From Aptenodytes patagonicus (Eukaryota > Chordata > Aves > Sphenisciformes > Spheniscidae): DNA of 64,000 nt. Where the stretch lies: positions 45,102,151 through 45,166,150 of the forward strand of contig NC_134949.1 in NCBI RefSeq assembly GCF_965638725.1, in the 5' to 3' direction. Position numbers and translations under genes: made by a program. Positions 24,700-39,300 of this stretch are shown one piece after another. The first letter of the stretch is position 1, and every line of letters begins with the position of its first letter. Under the pieces are notes generated by a model, which did not search any database, had not been told where the DNA came from, and saw nothing but the letters and a program-made list of their open reading frames with translations.

Positions 24700-27600
24700 T
24701 GCTTTTGAACTGATAATATTTTCTGTTTTAAAAGTCCATATAACATGTATGCTAAGCAAAAATTAAATCCCACAAAAAAGCTCTAAAACCTTTAGTTCTG
24801 ATTTTTTTTCTACAGTGCCAAATCCTACTGCTTGCGGTGGGACTCAGCTACCTAGCAGGGACTCAGGAAGACAGCAAAGGTCTGGCTGGAATATAAAACT
24901 CAAGCTGGTGTGCCTGTTATACGTTATAGGGATCCAAAATGTGGATTAAATCAAGTTTGAATTCAGCCCATTGGCTTTGATTGTTTGATTCCACAGAATT
25001 TATTAAATGAGTAAATCACTAACTCCTTAATTAATGGTGAGCAAACAATGACTATAACTTCAATTACACCCGTGTATAGCTCAGTGCAAACGCCTCATTA
25101 GCAAATGCACCACTGCTCCAGCAAGAGGTTCCTTTTTTTGTAAATGGAAGTATTTGAATCTGCTGAAGAACAGTTCTGTTCCCCTCATTTCCATGTTTTA
25201 AGTAACCATATATGCAAGATGTCGTGGGTTTCTTTTTTTTTTTACTAGCATGAGAAAATATGAGGTTTGTTTTTTTCCTGTCCATTTTGTAATGCTTTGA
25301 GGAAATAGAAAGACAAACAGTATTTCCATTTTGAAAAGTATTTATTTCTACAATTGCTGTTTTGGAGCATCTTCAAATTGAGCTAACAGTGCAATTCTGA
25401 AACTCGCTGCCTGAGTGCTTTGAAAAGCAGAGAAGAAAATGTCTCTGCTGGCCATGATAAAGATGTATCCGAAGTATACATCTGAAATCTCTTCCTCAAA
25501 GTTAAGGCTTACGTGTAGACTTGTGGTAAACAGCTTTGTAGACAATAGATATCACAGCAAAAATTCTTTCTTAGATTTAACTGCGTTATCTCAGTGACTT
25601 GAAAAAGTAGCTTTAAAAACATTAAAACCCCTCAGAGGTGGCTAGCGTAGAGTCAGTCAGGCATCTGGGAGGTGGGTGCCTTTGCTCTGGTCCTCACAGT
25701 TGTTATTCTCTCTTCGTTGGATAGTATCAACCTGTTACTAGGAGCAGACCACCAAACTCCTTTCTCACCTGTGTGTATGCCCATCAAAGGCTGTTGTTCT
25801 GGCCCTATGACTCCTATGTTTCATTAAAGTTGTGTCCAAAATAAGCAGCTGGGAGTCCTTCAGGCCTCTTCTTCTCAGGTATATACAATGCTGTGAGCTC
25901 CCAAATGTGTGGGTGGTTTGCGTAGCTGCAAAGCTTATGCAAACGGATGAGCACCCTCCTCCTGGGCACTTGCAGGACCTCAGTAATGAAGACTTGAGGA
26001 GCACCTAAAATAGTAAGATTTGAGCTCATAATCCCTGCACGATTAAATGGGGATTTTTTGGGGCCTCACCCTGAGTTTAAGCATCCACTGTCGTCTTCCT
26101 TGCAAACTCTATAAGACTGTCTACCTGGTCACAGGGTACTGTAGGAGTTCGTTCCTGTCATGGGACTGGCCAAGGAAGACACATCCCATGCAGTGGGAAA
26201 GGGGACACCTTGGTAGTCTGAAACTGTTCGATTGCTGGAAATGTGGGTGGCTTAACACCAAGTCCTGGGAAAAGTGACTGTCTTATAAATTGGGAATTCC
26301 CTTTGGAAGATGCACCTGGTGACAGGAAAAAGGGCCTGCCGAAGCCAGAAGGGTAAGCACTGAAAGCTGGGAGGGCAGTTGCTGTCACACGGTTATATAC
26401 GCGGCTGCTCAGTATGGAGTAAAAGGATGGTGACTCTGGGCAACTGGGAAAAAGTTTAATAACTCTAAAATCCCCCATGCCGAGCGTGAAGTAGAGGAGA
26501 AACCAAGTAAACAAGGGCCGAGACAGCTGTATCCTACCAGTGCCTGAAATGCACATTTTTCACAGGGTACAAATTTCTCACATGTTTATCGCCTGGGTGA
26601 AATGCAAAAATTACTGAACTTTGAAATGTGAAACTTGTTATTTCTAAACTTCCTAATAAGCAGGACAGTGAAAGCTCCTTTTAAAAAAGTGCTTGTGAAA
26701 TTAGTCTTCTCAAGCAGAAGTAGTCTGCTCTGAGGGGTCTCCTGACCATGTCTGCCTCCCACAACCCATGTCCCCACCTCTCTCTTTTCTGTGGAAGACA
26801 AGGACTATCAGAAAAAAATGTATATATTTTGGTGTATAGTCTTGCTTTAATACATCATTTCAGCAATACCATACTTCCTTACATTCCTATTTATAAAATG
26901 AATAGTCCTATTTTTATTACTGCTTTTTATTCCCCATTTTTTCCATCTATAAAAAGTTTTATTGTTTATAAACAATGCACTTGGTTACATGAATAAGTTT
27001 GAATGCCATTTTGGTTTAATGTGTATGGAAACAAATCTTTATCTTCACGTAAACTCTCCTTTAATCAGAAATACTGTATTCTAAAGTACAGCTAGACAGC
27101 TAAATTTATTCTTGCCGCAACTCCACTGAAACCCCTGGAGTTTCACCAGGAACAGATTTGGGCCAGAAGGCCTAGAATATAGTTACAATATATTCATTTT
27201 CTCATGCCTCAGAAATGGACTGTTTATGCGCCAAGCTGTAAAGTGATATTCATGATGACTGAAGCCTGAACAACATTAAAATATCCAGATCCTCTGCTCC
27301 AAATCCTCTGGTATCCGAAACTGTTCCTTTCCTTTCAAAAGGAAGGGGCTACTGCTGCTGAGGGTAAACAAGGGCAGGGGCACAGCTTTAGTACTCAAGC
27401 TTAAATAAGGACTAGCCTAGCTAATACTGAGGCTTAACTGCAGGGAGCCTGGGTCTAAGGTGCTGCCCCAGCCCTGAAGGCTGCCAAGCGCCCTCCCCAC
27501 CAGCTCTGCCTTCCTGCTCCTGTGGCAGAAGCTTCGTGGGTTGACCCTTTCAGCTCAGCAATCCCTGGGAGATTTGCTGCGCCGCCCCCCAAAAACCCCT

Positions 27601-29000
27601 TTTGAGAGGAATTTTTCTTTAAATGAAAAGTGCTGTGGAAAATTGCTTTTTATTGCAATTATAATGGGTACAGCGGTTCACACAGCTTGCAGCGTGCTTG
27701 AGAGCCAGGGCCCACACTCTGTTCACACACTATGGAATATCAAGTACAATCACGTTTTGTGTTTTATTTGGCCGTGATTTCCAGAACTAGGAGCTTGAAA
27801 TTATGCTCACAATAACTGCAGTGATTTTTTGATGGTCTTGAATGCCAACCAGCTCTTACTGAATACCAGGATAGGTAGTAGGTGCAAGGAATTCTTGAAG
27901 ATATCTTGCGCTGGAGCCGAATTGTTTTTTTCAAACTTTGCCCATCTGTATATTTAAAAGTAGAGTATAGTAAGAGAGAAAATTTTGCTGAGCATATGAT
28001 AAAACCATCCACTTTTTAAAAACAAATCTTCGAATCGTTAAAAAGAAATCACTGTGTGTAAGATCTTAGAGTAAGATGCAACCAAGTTTATTTTTACATC
28101 CTTTTGAACCAGTGGAAATATCTATGCACAGGCATACTTACATATGCAAGTTTTAGCAAGTTCAAGGCTTAAAAATAGAGGGAAGGAGTTCCTTCTTTAT
28201 GATTATAGTGATTTGTGGGAAGGAAGAGAAACAATATATAAGTATTACCAGATTATTTATGTAAGCTGACATAGGACAACTTTGTCTGGAGATTGGTCAC
28301 CCTATGCTTGACTGACTCTTCAACCCCCAATTAATTTTTATTATAAATAATCCTGGTATGTTGGGTGTAAATGTCCATAGTGTCTCTGGCAAAGCCTTTC
28401 CACAGTAGCTTTATTATCATATTGCTCCAGGCAACTGTTTTGGAAAGCTTGGGAGCTTCACTAGAGAACTTAAAGGCTCGTGGCAGACAGTAGCTCTGCA
28501 AGGGTGACGTTCTGCGTGTTTTATGGACATGAAGAGCTTTGTTTGATTCTGATCTTGAAGGTCGCTTGGGCAAAAGTTGTGAGCAACACCTACAACTCTT
28601 CTTCCTCTAATTCCAGAAAGAAATGTGCCTGGAAAATATTTTGTGTTTTATGAATGCTTTTAGGTTCCTGTTTCTTGTTTCCTTTAGAAAAAGAGAAAAG
28701 TAGTGTATAACCCAGTTGAAAATATGGGTTATCTGAGAGCTGCCTGCATTGTAAAAATTACAGCAGCAAACGAGCATTGCTCCAACATTGAACAGTCCTG
28801 GAGCTTGGCTGAGCCTTCCATCACACACAACATGAAGTTGCTGAGCTGCTTCACACAACATGGTCTTCCCCGCTGTCACCCTGTAGTGAATGTACACCTG
28901 GGACGGGGATTTCAAACTGTAGCATTTCAGTCTGCTTGGAATACCCCCGTGCTGCCTTTTAAAATATCCCAGGAGACCTGCAACACCCAATACATCGTGT
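24700..29000. other. Intergenic DNA, no gene seen
   Basis: AT-rich DNA without recognisable repeats. A 132-codon minus-strand frame at 26158-26556 has no domain, no splice context and an unremarkable composition. Confidence 0.5.
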
Positions 29001-29219
29001 AGAATCATAGAATAGTTTGGGTTGGAAGGGACCTTTAAAGGTCATCTAGTCCAACCCCCCTGCCGTGGGCAGGGACATCTTCAACTAGATCAGGTTGCTC
29101 AGAGCCCCGTCCAACCTGACCTTGAATCTTTCCAGGGATGGGGCATCCACCACCTCTCTGGGCAACCTGTGCCAGTGTTTCACCACCCTCATCATAAAAA
29201 AAAATTTCTTCCTTAAATC
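29001..29219 (-). mobile_element. CR1 LINE 3' fragment
   Basis: It begins at the left with AGAATCATAGAATAG, the complement of the CR1 3' tail. It continues through the diagnostic GGTTGGAAGGGACC and CATCTAGTCCAACCC blocks into the end of ORF2, stopping near the RKNFF-coding region. It is a 5'-truncated copy of about 220 bp, older and more diverged than the copies at 40.4 and 58.8 kb. Confidence 0.93.
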
Positions 29220-32200
29220 CCATGGGCCAGTGCAGTCCCAAACCAGTGGGCTCCACTCCAAGGACTACACGCAGTGGGGTTTTCTGCCCGGATAATTCAA
29301 AATTTTCTGATGACATACATGCTCAGGCAGGACTCAGCCAGGTCCTGAGCTGATGTCAGTGCTGTTCTGCGTGGCAGACCGGCAGACCTGGGCTCTAATT
29401 TAGAGCTGGAAGTGGGGAGTAGAGCTTCTGGATTAATTTTGACACTTGTAATTCTCCCACTGCAATTAAACAAAATGAATCAATTGGTAAGAGAATGGAA
29501 AAAAAAAATCCAATCCATATTGAAAGCATATGCTGTACATCCCAGCCAAATGTGACTCAAATAGCTGTAGCCTGAAAATTGGAGTTTATAAGCATAACAC
29601 TGATCCAGCAGAAAGTATAATGCACCAGTACTTATAAAATTAGAGATAATTCAGCAGCACTTGGACATGAGTGCTATGATCTATTTTCTTTTGGTCTGAA
29701 TAGAAGTGCCTACCTTCAAGTGATGCTCTACACCTGCATGAGGTTTCACTCCCTCTGACTTCTCCAGAGAAGGCTGCCTCAGCTGAGGCCCTTTTGAGTG
29801 CGGGAATTCAAAGCTGAGGAATCCTTTTTCCAGTGGGATTATTCTTTTTATAAAGCTCTGTGTGTGTGCTGGAAAAGCAATTTATTTTGTCACTAACATG
29901 GGATAAAGCATCATTATGCTACTCAGCTGTCACTGGTGAGTATTTGGAAATGGTAAATCTGTTTTTGGCCCAGTAGTAGTTCTAATCATGGCAAAAATCT
30001 TTCTAGTCTGGATAAAAAAATTAGGAAGTGCAGGACGAGGCCTGATTTTTTTTTTTTCCCAAAAAAAGTTCTGAAATTTAAGGGACAGTTTTTCTAAAGA
30101 ATGTAGGATTTAACACCCCCCCCCCCCCCGTTTCTCTAAAATGTTGCAGTGCAGAATTTTAAATATATGACTTTTAAAAAAATCAACTGTACTATTTAAA
30201 GCATTGAAATCTATAGGAGTTAGGCACTTTTCAAAATCCTACAGCAGACGAAGGCTTAAATTCTCCAGAGGGATTAGGTGTTTAAATATATTTGAGAATC
30301 AGACTACAGAGCCACAAGGGGGGGTTAGGGATCCCCAGTGCCAAGTGCATTGCCTAACTTTACAGAATGCTGTAAATACAGGAAATTCACAACATACAGA
30401 GAGGCACCTGGGTCCCAGTGTGATGTCTGGGAATTCATTATGCAAAGCAGGGCTCTGCTTAAATAGCAAGAAGAACTTGATGAAGAACATGTCTTACTTA
30501 GATGTCTTAATCTGGATTGGAATATAGTGTCTTCCCCTAGTCAAGGTTTTTCTTTCTTTCATGTGCCTGAGCCCTGCATTTCATGGTCTAAGCAGGAATA
30601 AACACTTCATTTACAAAGTAGAAGGGTGCGTGTGAAGTTGTTCCCCTTTTATTAAATAGGTTATCACTTACAGCACTCACTCTTGATGAGCGAAGACGAG
30701 TCAGTGCCCTTTTCTGCCTATATCGAAGGGAGTGCTTTGATTAGGAGAGAAGAGGGTTTTTTTGGGGCACGGTGTCTTCAGTGCATGTTTGAGCTGCTCC
30801 ACTGCACAGACTAAACCAGGTTGTCCTTCCTGCTTTAGTGAGCTCGCTTTGGCTTCTCAGACATTTAATTTGCCCCTAAATCAGCTTCCTGCTTCCCTTT
30901 TCCCCAGGTTGTGGGGCAGATGAATTGTGTGGCATATGATCCCCTTTTTCTGAAGGGCTCTGTGGGATCTTTTTGGTCACATGGTTGGAAGCGCAGCTGG
31001 TAAATAGCTAAACTGCTGGTGTTCTCCATCCTGCAATGACAGCACATTCAGTCCTGTGAAAAGACCACTTGTGTATGCTCGGGCATGTGATGGGAGCAAT
31101 AGGCTCATCCTGACTTTCATGTGTGTCCCGTGTGTGATGAGACATGTATTTTGGTCACAAAGGCGGCATACTTCCCATTGTGCAGAATAGGCAGGGTTAG
31201 GACTTACAGCCCACGAAAGCCTCCTCACCAGGCTGCGTGGATATCCTGGGCCAAGAGCTTTGCAACCACTGGGCTGCTGCAGAAGGTGGATCTTTGCTCG
31301 GATTCTGGGCTGTGAACTGGAGCCCCTGTGGCAGTAATGACCATTGACTCTGCTGCGGCCTGGGAGGGAGTATGAGCAGTAGTTACAGGGAGGTCTTAAT
31401 CCACCACAACTGTTTGCTGAGTGACTCAGGTAAATATTTCTGGACCTTCTTGCTTTCTAGAGGAGGTCTCCTTGCCAAACCTGATCCTCTTGAGGCAAGC
31501 TGGAGCTCTAGAATGATTGCAGCAAGGCTTCTGATAAATATCAAGTCTACATACTGGAATAGCAATGTATAATAACTTATTCTCTGCCTTTGTCAAGTAT
31601 TGGAGGAGGTCTTTTTCCAGTGGTGACCATGTATTTTGAATAGTCATGTCCAAGATAGATGAACAGGTTTGCTTATCACACATAGTAGCTGCTGCAGCAA
31701 CCCAGACCATTCAATGAGAAACAGAGAAAGAGAAATCTGTGTTACCTACAGCTATTTGTAATCTCTGTTGTTGAACTGAATGATGACTATATGGGAAGCA
31801 GCTTAATGAACTGAGGATGAAATGGCATCAGCAGTTCGCTCAGGCACACATGCTGGAGCATGTTGTTGTGTTATGTCTGTTATATTACTGAGAAAGTTCA
31901 GCTGCAAAGCGCAGCGTTGCTGGGACACGCTGTAAGGACTGGGGAGCACCCTGGGATCCTGCAGCAGAGCACAGCACGTAGTGGTCTTTTTTCCAATGCT
32001 CAAGTAATTGCTGGCTTGAATACCCTCAGAATGAATGTGTGTGTGGGCAGCCACTCATGGGGTAATGCTGAAGGATACAGCAATGTCCAGGCAGATTTTT
32101 TTTTTCCTCTCTCTGCACTATAGGCAGTATAATTTGGCATGATTCCCTACATGCCTGTACTTTTCTGGCACCAGCATTTGTCTTTTTTTTTTTTAACCTG

Positions 32201-35200
32201 TATCCTTTAAAATCCTGTGATGAAGTGACTTAAAGTGGTGGCAGTCACCCATGTCAGATTCCTGGGATTTTGCATGTTTAAGGATGTGAAAGCAGCAATG
32301 TCCGTCTCGCAGTACACAGGATGCTTCTAACTGCTTATCCTGCTTGTACCTGCTTATCTCTTACCCCAAAGGAAAAACTGAAAAGTGTGCACTGCCTTAA
32401 AAAATCCATCCGCTATTACAAATGCATGACAAAGAGCCAGGCTGCTGCTTATATTTTTCAGAAGTTGTTATGTGGAGTGGCAGCAAAATGCATAAAACAG
32501 TTTTCCACCTGAGTCACTGGGGAAATGGATTAATGAATGTGGATGCTGTCCTCATGCATTTAAACTGAGCCCTTTTTTCTGCTGCTTCCCAATCTTCTCA
32601 ATTATAAATAATGCTGATACACCAAATGGTACCATCTCTCCAAATTACGGTTCCCTCCACAGTCCTACTTTGAAATTTTGGACTTCATCAGATTGAACTG
32701 TCCTTTAATCTCATTCTCACATTTTCCAGGACTTTGTTCTGCAAGTATTAGAAATTACGTTGGAGTAAAGATGGGCAGAACTAAGTTTGTTATATGGCTC
32801 CACTCTAGCTAGGAAGTAGATATGTAGTCTGCATCTACAAAGAACTTACCAGTCAAAATCACCCCCAGAAATGATAGGAATATTTGAAACAAAAAAATCA
32901 CAGACCTGGCTGTTTAGATTGTGTTTTAAAACTGCAAACAGGAAATCAGTCAATAAGGGACACTTTTCGGGGAACTACAGAAAGGCACAGAAATCTTTTT
33001 AGAATTGGCAAATTAAAGGGCATAGAGTGTCAAACCCACCCTTGGAGATGACCCAGACCGTCCTGACCTCTTGGCTTGCTGCAGCCCGTTAAATTGTAAT
33101 TTATCAATTTAAGAATTCATATTTTGTAACTTGATTCATGGCATTGATAAAGTTGTGGTCAGCCCTCCTGAAATTGTCATCCCCAACCTGACTTTGCACC
33201 CAAACTTTCATCAACTGCCTGTTCCCATCCCCTTTGCATTTACTGATCGCATGCCAGGCTATTAAACAAGCATCTTTGTAACATATAGAGCAGTTGTCCA
33301 CAGCAGAAATGCTTTAGTCAAGCAGGACGAGTTGTTTGATCCAACCATCCATTTGCTGGGCTGTGTGATAGTAGTACAGGGTAAATCATGCCACGCCCGC
33401 AACTCTAGTTACACAAGGGCTAAAGGGTCACACGAAGTGGGTATGAACACGGGACTGCAGTGGCCACTTGCCTCTTCTGGGGAAGCGGGTGATGTGGGAG
33501 CTTCTCTGGTTGGGATTTGGGGTCACCAGGGAGGGTGAAACAAGGTGAGATGAGAAAGGGCGCTGTCAGGAAGAGCAGGCTTCCAGAAACATCTTCGTGG
33601 AAACTGAGGCACTGGTAAATGTCGGTACCCTCAGGGTTATTGATGTCTGAGGGATTATCCTGAAAAAAATCTCATTTTTGATCTTAAATGGTTAAAAGGA
33701 AGGATTTTCCTTGCTCCCGTGATGCCTTTGGGATCTAGTCCTTGGATCTTGCCTCTACTTATAGGCACCTGAATATCCTAGAAAATCTGTCTGTAAGATC
33801 TCAGTTCCATAGGGTATTTCTGTGCATGGCCAGCTTACGATGGCATGGACTCCCCAGTGAAGCCAGGGGCATGCATCATAAATCCAGGTGTGCGGTTGTG
33901 TACCTTGGGTTATAGATGGCAATCATTTCTTCTATTTTTGAGTACCATACATTGCAATGAAGTAATGAAGTTTTGATCTGTGATTGTACCTTTAAGAGAT
34001 AATCAGTACTTAATAAATAATAGCACTTTAAAAGTGCTAAAAAAGCAGAGTTAGTCATATGCTGATTGCATAAGTGTAATTTTGTCACCTTTTTTTATAG
34101 CATCTTAAAATCTGTACATGAAGGGTTTCTGTCATAATTTGCTATTGTATCTAGTTTTATACTGGTAAACTTTCTGCAGAATGATTTGTGATGTTATGTG
34201 CCATCTGCTACGAATTTTGGTAAAATTAATTTATCCTGCCTAGATATGGTTAACGTTTTCAGTATGAAGTTGATTTCTGGAGTGTTTTCTTTTAGCAAGA
34301 GGCAGGTGGTGCTTCAAACGGTCAGGGAATGGATTTCAGACAAGGTTTGCATTTGTCTTTTTAGAGGATTTGGGGATCTAGATGTAAAATACAGCATTGG
34401 ATCGCCATTTCATGAGCAAATAGTTCTCCAGACACAGATCCTGCTCACTTGCTTTTGATTTTCTTTGAAGCATCACTAATTCTTTAGCTTAAAGATATAA
34501 AATAGAGTGACTGCAGCTCTATGGGAAAACAGACAGTGTTTGGCCTCAGGGCGAGTATACGGGATAGAAGGGAGGATTAAACATTGCACAGACGCTGTAG
34601 CCATATATGCGTGCAGTAAGGAAGTGCGTGTGTGCAGCAAGCAGAGCATCTCCAGAAGCAGCGCTGCTTCAGGGGCTCAGCAGAGGAAGCAGGACAACTC
34701 CTTGGGGAGCATGGCATGCCCCGAGGGTGGCTCCAAACCACCAGGTGACAACGGCAAAGGGGAAATAATGTGCCCGCCGGGCTGAGGAGCCACCGGGCAC
34801 AGTAAGCAGGTTGCTAACAGTGTGTTACGGTCTTAGGAGGTAAATGTGGTGGTTGCGGTTTTTTGTCATTCCTATTAGTTCTTCTCAAAGCAATTGTTAG
34901 AAGGCACCAGGCAAGTGATTGAAGTAAATTGAATCTTTTTTTGGCAATATAAACATTTGTTTTGCTCAAGTTTTAATGAAATAATGTCTTTGTTCTTTTG
35001 GCCATATGTCTCTTTCAGTCTGTTAGTAAGACTAAGCTCTGCTTGTTGCGGTTTTGTTGTTAGTGTTGCTTTGTAAATAAAAGAAAGAGGGAAATGCCCA
35101 TTACACAAAGAAAAATGTATGTAAAATATAGGGAGCTATTTTGTTTACTACATGGTTTTCCTTTTTTTAACAAATCTTCCTTTCCATATTGCTTTCCATA

Positions 35201-35539
35201 TATGCATGCCCAGAAGAAATTCAGTCTTGAGAGGTGTAAGTAGCAACAGCCTTGAGTAGATCATCTGAACCCCCTCTACCAGCAGCTCTCAGATTTGAGA
35301 GGGGATGTGAAACTTCTCTGGAGGAGGGAAGAGGTAAAATAAAAACCCCAAACAACTTTGTATATAAAACCTCAAATTCTACTACAGTTGGAAATTGCTC
35401 TTTAGCAATTTAAGATAATTGACTAAATAGCTTAAAAAAAAAAAATTAAAAAGTCATCAAAATTGTATAGGAATCCTGTCATTCCTTTTGCTTGGATAAA
35501 TAATTGGAGAAAAGTTAGAAAAGAGGAGGTTGAAGTAAA
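29220..35539. other. Intergenic DNA, no gene seen
   Basis: About 6.3 kb without supportable genes. It contains a 14-base C run at 30116-30129 and several short T runs. No clear transposon ends were found. Confidence 0.5.
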
Positions 35540-36390
35540 AGGTTAGTTTTCACCGTGGAGTCACTAGTGAAGTCCTGCAGGGATCTGCACTGTATAACAT
35601 ATTCGTAAGTGATCTGGAAAAAGATGTGACTGACAAGGAGAAAAAGTTTATTGATGTTAATAAATCAGGGTAGTAAATAATAAAAAATAAATCAGGGCTG
35701 TCTGCAAGAACTGCAGAAGGACTTCATGGGACTCAGTGACTGGCTGTTAAAATGGCAGATGAAAGTTAGTTTTGATAAATGTAAAATGATGCACACAGGG
35801 GAAAGCACTGCTAACTTCAGGTATAAAGTTGTGGGTTGTCTTACCAATTGCCACTCAGGAAAGAGATCTGAGAGTTATAATAAATGGTATTAGATGTTAT
35901 AGAGAAAGAGATAATGAGCAATCAGAAAATATCACTATGCTATTATACAAATCTCAGTGTGCCTTCAGACTATACAGGCTCCTTTAGTACTCCCATCTGA
36001 AGACTTATGTAGCAGAATAGGAAAAGATTCATGGCAAGGCAGCAAATGTGATCAAAGATTCCCAAATGGCTTCTCTACAAGGAATGTAGGTTGCAGAGTA
36101 ACCCAGGACTTCTGTTTTATTTTTAATTCTTACCAGTTATCCCACATCGGAAGACTGATGACTCAAGGAAGATGCAGAGAGAAGATAAGGGCATGATAAA
36201 AGCCCATGAGTGGCATGGGAAGGCAGAGAGAGGATGATTGTTTAATGTCTGTCCCAGTAGAGCAACCAGAGGGCACCAAATTAATTAGGAAAAAAAAAAA
36301 GTGAGTTCAAAACAAAAGGAAACACTTCTTTGCACCATGTGTAAGTAAACTGTGAAACTCCACTGCAGAATGGGTAGTTGCTGAAAACAG
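35540..36390 (+). mobile_element. Ancient, decayed CR1-like LINE relic
   Basis: Fragmentary reverse transcriptase similarity in shifting frames. A LQGSALYNIFVSDLEK block (cognate of [19 protein letters not shown]) lies at about 35570-35625. A block equivalent to [20 protein letters not shown] lies at about 35710-35800. A weak LVRPHLEY-like region follows near 35980, and a 3' portion near 36310-36370. Stops and frameshifts interrupt every block and the catalytic FADD region is lost. It is dead and much older than the other CR1 copies here. Confidence 0.7.
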
Positions 36391-39300
36391 CCCCTAGAAA
36401 AATTCATGCAAGAGAAACTCATCAAGGGCTGCTAAATACAATGACACCTGTTTTTGGTTCAAGAAGCTTCCAAGGAAGCTCCAAGTTGCTGGAAGCTGGA
36501 AGACAGTTATGGGGGTGGGGGAGAGCTCACTGCAACGCTTGCCCCACCTTCCGCTCTTTGGAGTTGGATTACAAGGCTCCTAGCCCTGGTTTCAGCCGGT
36601 GTGATCCCTCTGATCTTTAATGTTCTGGTCTCTTGAAACCAACAAAATATGTATCACCAGATGGTTTTATGGCCAGGTAGCATGCAATTTCCTAGAATTA
36701 CATCCTAGCAGTTGTTGATTCAATATCATCTATGCTACAGACAACATGCAGACATAGTTCTCTGCCTCAGTTATTGCCCATTCACTTCATACAGTCAGAG
36801 AGTTTGCTTAGCTTCTGTGCACTAACCTTTGGCAGTTACTGTCTCGGTGGTAAATGTTTGTGCTCGTCAGATAGATTGTTGCATTATGTAGCATCTAAAA
36901 TTCAGGTTTCTTATCTGATCTATTCATTTAGGTTCCCTCTGTAGTAAATGAAGAAAAAGAGGCATTTCCCATTAACAATATTCTGAGATGGGAGAGATAT
37001 AATTACCCAATATATTTTCTTCAGTGACAAGTTGGGAATAGGATGCTCCTACAGACAAACCAAGAAACCACAGTACTTTCAATGGGGAAGGTGAGAGAAA
37101 GGTTTTATGCTGCTTCACTGGATGAAGCAGAAACCTGTTAAAGCTGGGGTGGGAATACAGACTGGCAATGCAGAGGGGAGAAGGATGGAAGAGGATGATT
37201 AGAAAATTCTTCCTCTGTCTTCACTGGAAAAAATAAGTGTTATATTGTGTCAGTAACCATTACACAGATGAGGTGCATCACACCTTGGAGGTAATTGTTC
37301 CCTCCATTAACTGCAGAGGCTCATGTTTGGCTTAGACCTGAAACCTCTATTTTAGAGAGATGTTAGCTGCAATTAATCGCACCTTCACTGACACTGGCCT
37401 CTGAAAAAAATGTCAGCTGTTCGACTGACTCCTGAGTCACTTCATCCACTTCAACAGTTGCTTTTACAGTCAGAGAAATCTGTCAAATCTTCAACTGATT
37501 TGACATTTGAAAGTATTCTTTTTTCCTCCTATTTTTTCTCCAGCTTTGAAGATTGTCATTCTTTGACTCTTGGCTTTCAGACCAAATTTTCTTTAAGATT
37601 GCACTCATCTCCTTAGTAAGCTAGATCAGTATTGCTCCTGAGTAGCTGAGCTAAAAAATTTACTAAAGGCAAGATGACTGCTTCTAAATCATGCTTTGGA
37701 GGTGTACTAATTGTTATGCAGATAGCTGCCAAGGCCTCATTAGTTCAGCAAAGAATCCAGTTGGAAACTCTTCAGTATCTCATGAAAATCACTTGCACTT
37801 CCATTAGAGCCAATAATTTATTTCTCACATCCTTTCTCCATTCAGATTTAAGCTAATCATCCTAGATTTAGCCAGGGACACAGGGAAGAAACCAGTCTCA
37901 GCTGCACCAGCCTCAGCGGAAGACTTGTTTACAGATGTCAGGAGATTATTATTTGAAGCTTTCAAGCAATCAACACAGATTTTGTCAAAATATGTTTTTG
38001 GCCTTACTTAGTCTCAAAGTCTTTGACTTTAAATTTGGCAAACAGTTATGTAGTCACACCGGCCAATTCCATGATGAGCATAGGTTTTACCCCCTCTTTG
38101 TCCAGGATTGTAAACCTTATCAGAGTAAGTGGCTTTCTAACAGAACTGGAGAGTCTGGGCTGCTGTTAAGCCCCATACCCAGAACATGAAGACTGAACAG
38201 GAGATCTGGCCCTTGCCTCCCTCCTGGGTGCTGTCTTTGCACCTTACATTTCATGGCAAAAAATGTGAAGGTTGTTGGTGCCTGGACTTTACCACCGGAG
38301 CTTGCCAAAGGTAGGACTGTTTTATCATCCTGGCTGCCTTCCTCTGGCGATGTCCTTTTCCCTTTCAAACACTGGTGCCAGTTTTCTGAGGCTTCCTGTA
38401 TTTGTCAGGCTGGTGCTTCTTGGGTATTGCCTTCTCCCAGGTCTTTCAGACAGGAAGCTGCCTGAGAAGATAAGCTGTGATGTACAAACTGTAGCTCCTA
38501 CTGTTTTCCCTACTGAAGAAAAGGAAAACTTTCAAATACCTGCATACTTAAGCTAAATGTCAAAGCCTTTGTTAGAGTTTGGGGAGAAAGAGGAAAAAAT
38601 TATAGCGTCTAGAAGGGGAGAAATAAAATGCCTCTACAGCTAGTCCATAGATACACCTGGATCTAATGATCTGTGACTGTGTTTGGGTGCCACTCTGAGG
38701 AAGGTAGTGCCAGGCAGCGGTACACACTGTTGGCACCTTTGAGAAAATCACAGCTACAAGGGAAACCCAATTTGATGACTATCTTTGGCAAGTTCCCCCC
38801 CTGAAAGCAGAGCAGCTGCTGCAGTGTGAGAGTCATGACTTGCATCAAATTGTAACTGCACCTGGTTCACATGGCTCCCTTCAGCAAGGCACGATGACAT
38901 GTGCTTCATGTTTTATTTACTTCAATGAGGGCGATACACTTGCCTAATGGTGCTTTGTGTAATTTTCTCATCAGCACATGTATAATCTTCAGCAGCGGCA
39001 GCAACAGCAGGTGTAGTATGATCAGACCCTGACTGTGTGCAGTCCACTAATCATATTAAGCAATATTTACATTAACCATAGAATTCTTACCCAGGTAAGA
39101 ATATTGCTTTTATTGCTGTTATCCTATTGCTATTCACCATTCCTAGCACACAGTATTCGCTCATGTGGTATTATTGCACGTGTTAAATGGAGCCTTTTTT
39201 GAACTGTCCATTCACTGTGAAATGTGTGGAAATGTGCTGAATGAATGTTGCATACATCTGCGCGTGTCTGCTTTTTAATTCTAGCAGAAAAAGAACTCCA

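Noticed and set aside
26158-26556. 132-codon minus-strand frame
   Set aside because: No domain, no codon bias beyond its surroundings and no acceptor/poly(A) context, unlike the 24.05-24.63 kb frame.
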